The notes beneath the pieces are model-generated. The model made no database searches. It was given only the letters and a program-made list of their open reading frames with translations, and had not been told where the DNA came from. This document shows positions 62,915-64,000 of a stretch of DNA of 64,000 bases, piece by piece. Both the position numbers and the translations under genes were made by a program. Positions within the stretch are counted from its first letter, which is position 1. The number at the start of each line of letters is the position of its first letter. The stretch comes from Stenotrophomonas africana (GTDB lineage: Bacteria > Pseudomonadota > Gammaproteobacteria > Xanthomonadales > Xanthomonadaceae), in the NCBI RefSeq assembly GCF_013004645.1, contig NZ_JABEME010000011.1, forward strand, positions 81,848 to 145,847. Direction: 5' to 3'.

Positions 62915-63811
62915 ATGCGCAATGATCCCTTTTCCCGCTCGCCCCAAGGCCCGCAGCGTCGCGGCCTGTTCGGCAACATTCGCTGGTGGGTGCTGCTGCT
63001 GGCCGCCGGCTATGCGGTGTTCTACTGGTTTTCCAACCGCACGGTGGACCCGTACACCGGCGAGAAGGTGATGATCGACAGCAGCCTGGACGCGCGACAG
63101 GAGACCGCTTTGGGGCTGCAGGCCTACCAGCAGATCCTGTCGCAGGAACGGCCTATGGATCCCAGCGCACCGATCGCGCGCGATGTGCGCGACATCGCCC
63201 AGCGGCTGATTGCCAAGGTCGATGTGGTGGAGACCGCGCTGGCGCAGGAACACGGCGTGCAGCCGGCGCATTTCGCGCGGGATTTCCAGTGGGAGGTGAA
63301 CGTGATCCCGTCCGATCAGGCCAATGCGTTCTGCCTGCCGGGCGGCAAGATGGCGGTCTACACCGGGCTGGTGCCGGTGGCGCGTACCCGCGATGCGATG
63401 GCGGTGGTGATGGGCCACGAGATCGCGCATGCACTGCTGCGCCATGGTGCACAGCGCATGGCCCAGCAGAAGCTCACCCAGATCGGGCAGGTGGCCGGTG
63501 CCGCAAGCGGCATGGATGCACAACAGCAACAGATGATGATGTCGGCGATGGGCTACGGGTATCTGCTGCCCTATGCGCGCAGCCACGAAACCCAGGCCGA
63601 CGAAGTGGGCCTGATGCTGGCCGCAGCGGCGTGCTTCGATCCACGCGAGGCGGTGCCGCTGTGGCAGCGGATGGGCCAGGCCGGTGGCGGCCAGTCGCCG
63701 CCGGAGTTCGCATCTACTCACCCGAACCCGGGTACCCGCATCCAGAACCTGCAGGCGCTGATGCCGAAGGCACTCGAGTACCGGCAGAAGTTCTGCGAGC
63801 AGGCAAAGTAG
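62915..63811 (+). CDS. membrane-anchored M48-family zinc metalloprotease
   Basis: 298 residues. One membrane helix at 23-39 (RWWVLLLAAGYAVFYWF). The zinc motif HEIAH is at 168-172, with a third ligand Glu probable in SHETQADEVGLML. The last part contains STHPNPGTRIQNLQ, typical of the M48C/Oma1-BepA-like periplasmic proteases involved in envelope quality control. ATG at 62915; frames upstream are Arg/Pro-rich. It may share a transcript with the FGE lipoprotein. Confidence 0.9.
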   Translation: MRNDPFSRSPQGPQRRGLFGNIRWWVLLLAAGYAVFYWFSNRTVDPYTGEKVMIDSSLDARQETALGLQAYQQILSQERPMDPSAPIARDVRDIAQRLIAKVDVVETALAQEHGVQPAHFARDFQWEVNVIPSDQANAFCLPGGKMAVYTGLVPVARTRDAMAVVMGHEIAHALLRHGAQRMAQQKLTQIGQVAGAASGMDAQQQQMMMSAMGYGYLLPYARSHETQADEVGLMLAAAACFDPREAVPLWQRMGQAGGGQSPPEFASTHPNPGTRIQNLQALMPKALEYRQKFCEQAK

Positions 63812-63818
63812 GGTGGTG

Positions 63819-63881
<63 letters not shown>

Positions 63882-63897
63882 GTGCATTCCGTGGGAT

Positions 63898-63999
63898 GGC
63901 GGGGTGGGTCCGGTTGCGGGGGCCGCTGCAAGTACGTCCATGTAAGCTCGGTCGCCGCATCCATGCGGCTCACGCCCCCGCAACCGGACCCACCCCGCC
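63898..63999. repeat. dispersed inverted-repeat element, copy B
   Basis: 102 bp with 26-bp perfect terminal inverted repeats: GGCGGGGTGGGTCCGGTTGC plus GGGGGC at one end and the inverse at the other. The interior reads CGCTGCAAGTACGTCCATGT, then AAGCTCGGTCG, then CCGCATCCATGCGGC. In inverse orientation it gives GCGTGAGC, CGCATGGATGCG, CGACCGAG, the same order as copy A at 44549. No open frame. Confidence 0.85.
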
Positions 64000-64000
64000 T

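Overview
The window is GC-rich (roughly two thirds G+C) chromosomal DNA of a xanthomonad, almost certainly Stenotrophomonas (S. maltophilia complex). The evidence is the gene order (nuo operon, initiator tRNAs, rimP-nusA-infB-rbfA-truB-rpsO-pnp, then thrS-infC-rpmI-rplT-pheS-pheT-ihfA-merR), protein sequences typical of the family, and many short intergenic palindromes bearing a terminal GTAG/CTAC that match the SMAG repeats described for S. maltophilia. Species assignment is inference; no database was searched.

Positions 1-9000 hold the distal half of the respiratory complex I operon (nuoG partial to nuoN). Two identical initiator tRNAs follow, each with its own sigma70-type promoter, then a structured leader ending in a terminator just upstream of rimP (candidate rimP leader). 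The translation/RNA operon rimP-nusA-infB-rbfA-truB-rpsO-pnp runs to 18.9 kb.

Positions 18.9-26.1 kb are accessory: a membrane-anchored winged-helix/TPR regulator, a serine hydrolase, a secreted GH18 enzyme, a VOC protein, and a leftward three-gene DUF3325-DUF3649-PepSY membrane operon with a good Fur-box candidate upstream.

Positions 26.2-34.2 kb hold the classical thrS-infC-rpmI-rplT-pheST-ihfA cluster. Its control signals are the most interesting part of the window. Ahead of thrS lies a promoter, an 8-codon reading frame with three consecutive threonine codons, and competing antiterminator and terminator hairpins, which together look like a ribosome-mediated attenuator. infC appears to start at ATC. 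The rplT-pheS gap has a strong terminator whose 5' arm can pair with an upstream copy of its 3' arm.

Positions 34.2-48.2 kb carry small accessory genes: a COG4551-like phosphatase, GNAT, paired DUF3011 proteins, an aspartate racemase-like enzyme, LysE and SMR transporters, TetR, lipoproteins and several very small ORFs. They also hold dxs, an HNH nuclease preceded by a 62-bp palindrome, a long acyl-CoA dehydrogenase, a lipocalin and tandem tRNA-Phe genes.

Positions 48.5-64 kb carry an MDR oxidoreductase, an AraC-Ogt repair protein, an SDR, tRNA-Ala(CGC), a leftward epimerase and two hydrolases facing a TetR gene with a palindromic operator candidate, a TonB receptor, RNase D, a TPR-FGE lipoprotein and an M48 protease. 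The window ends in a CAACAG microsatellite and a long inverted-repeat element that has a relative at 44.5 kb. No insertion sequence, prophage or CRISPR array was seen.
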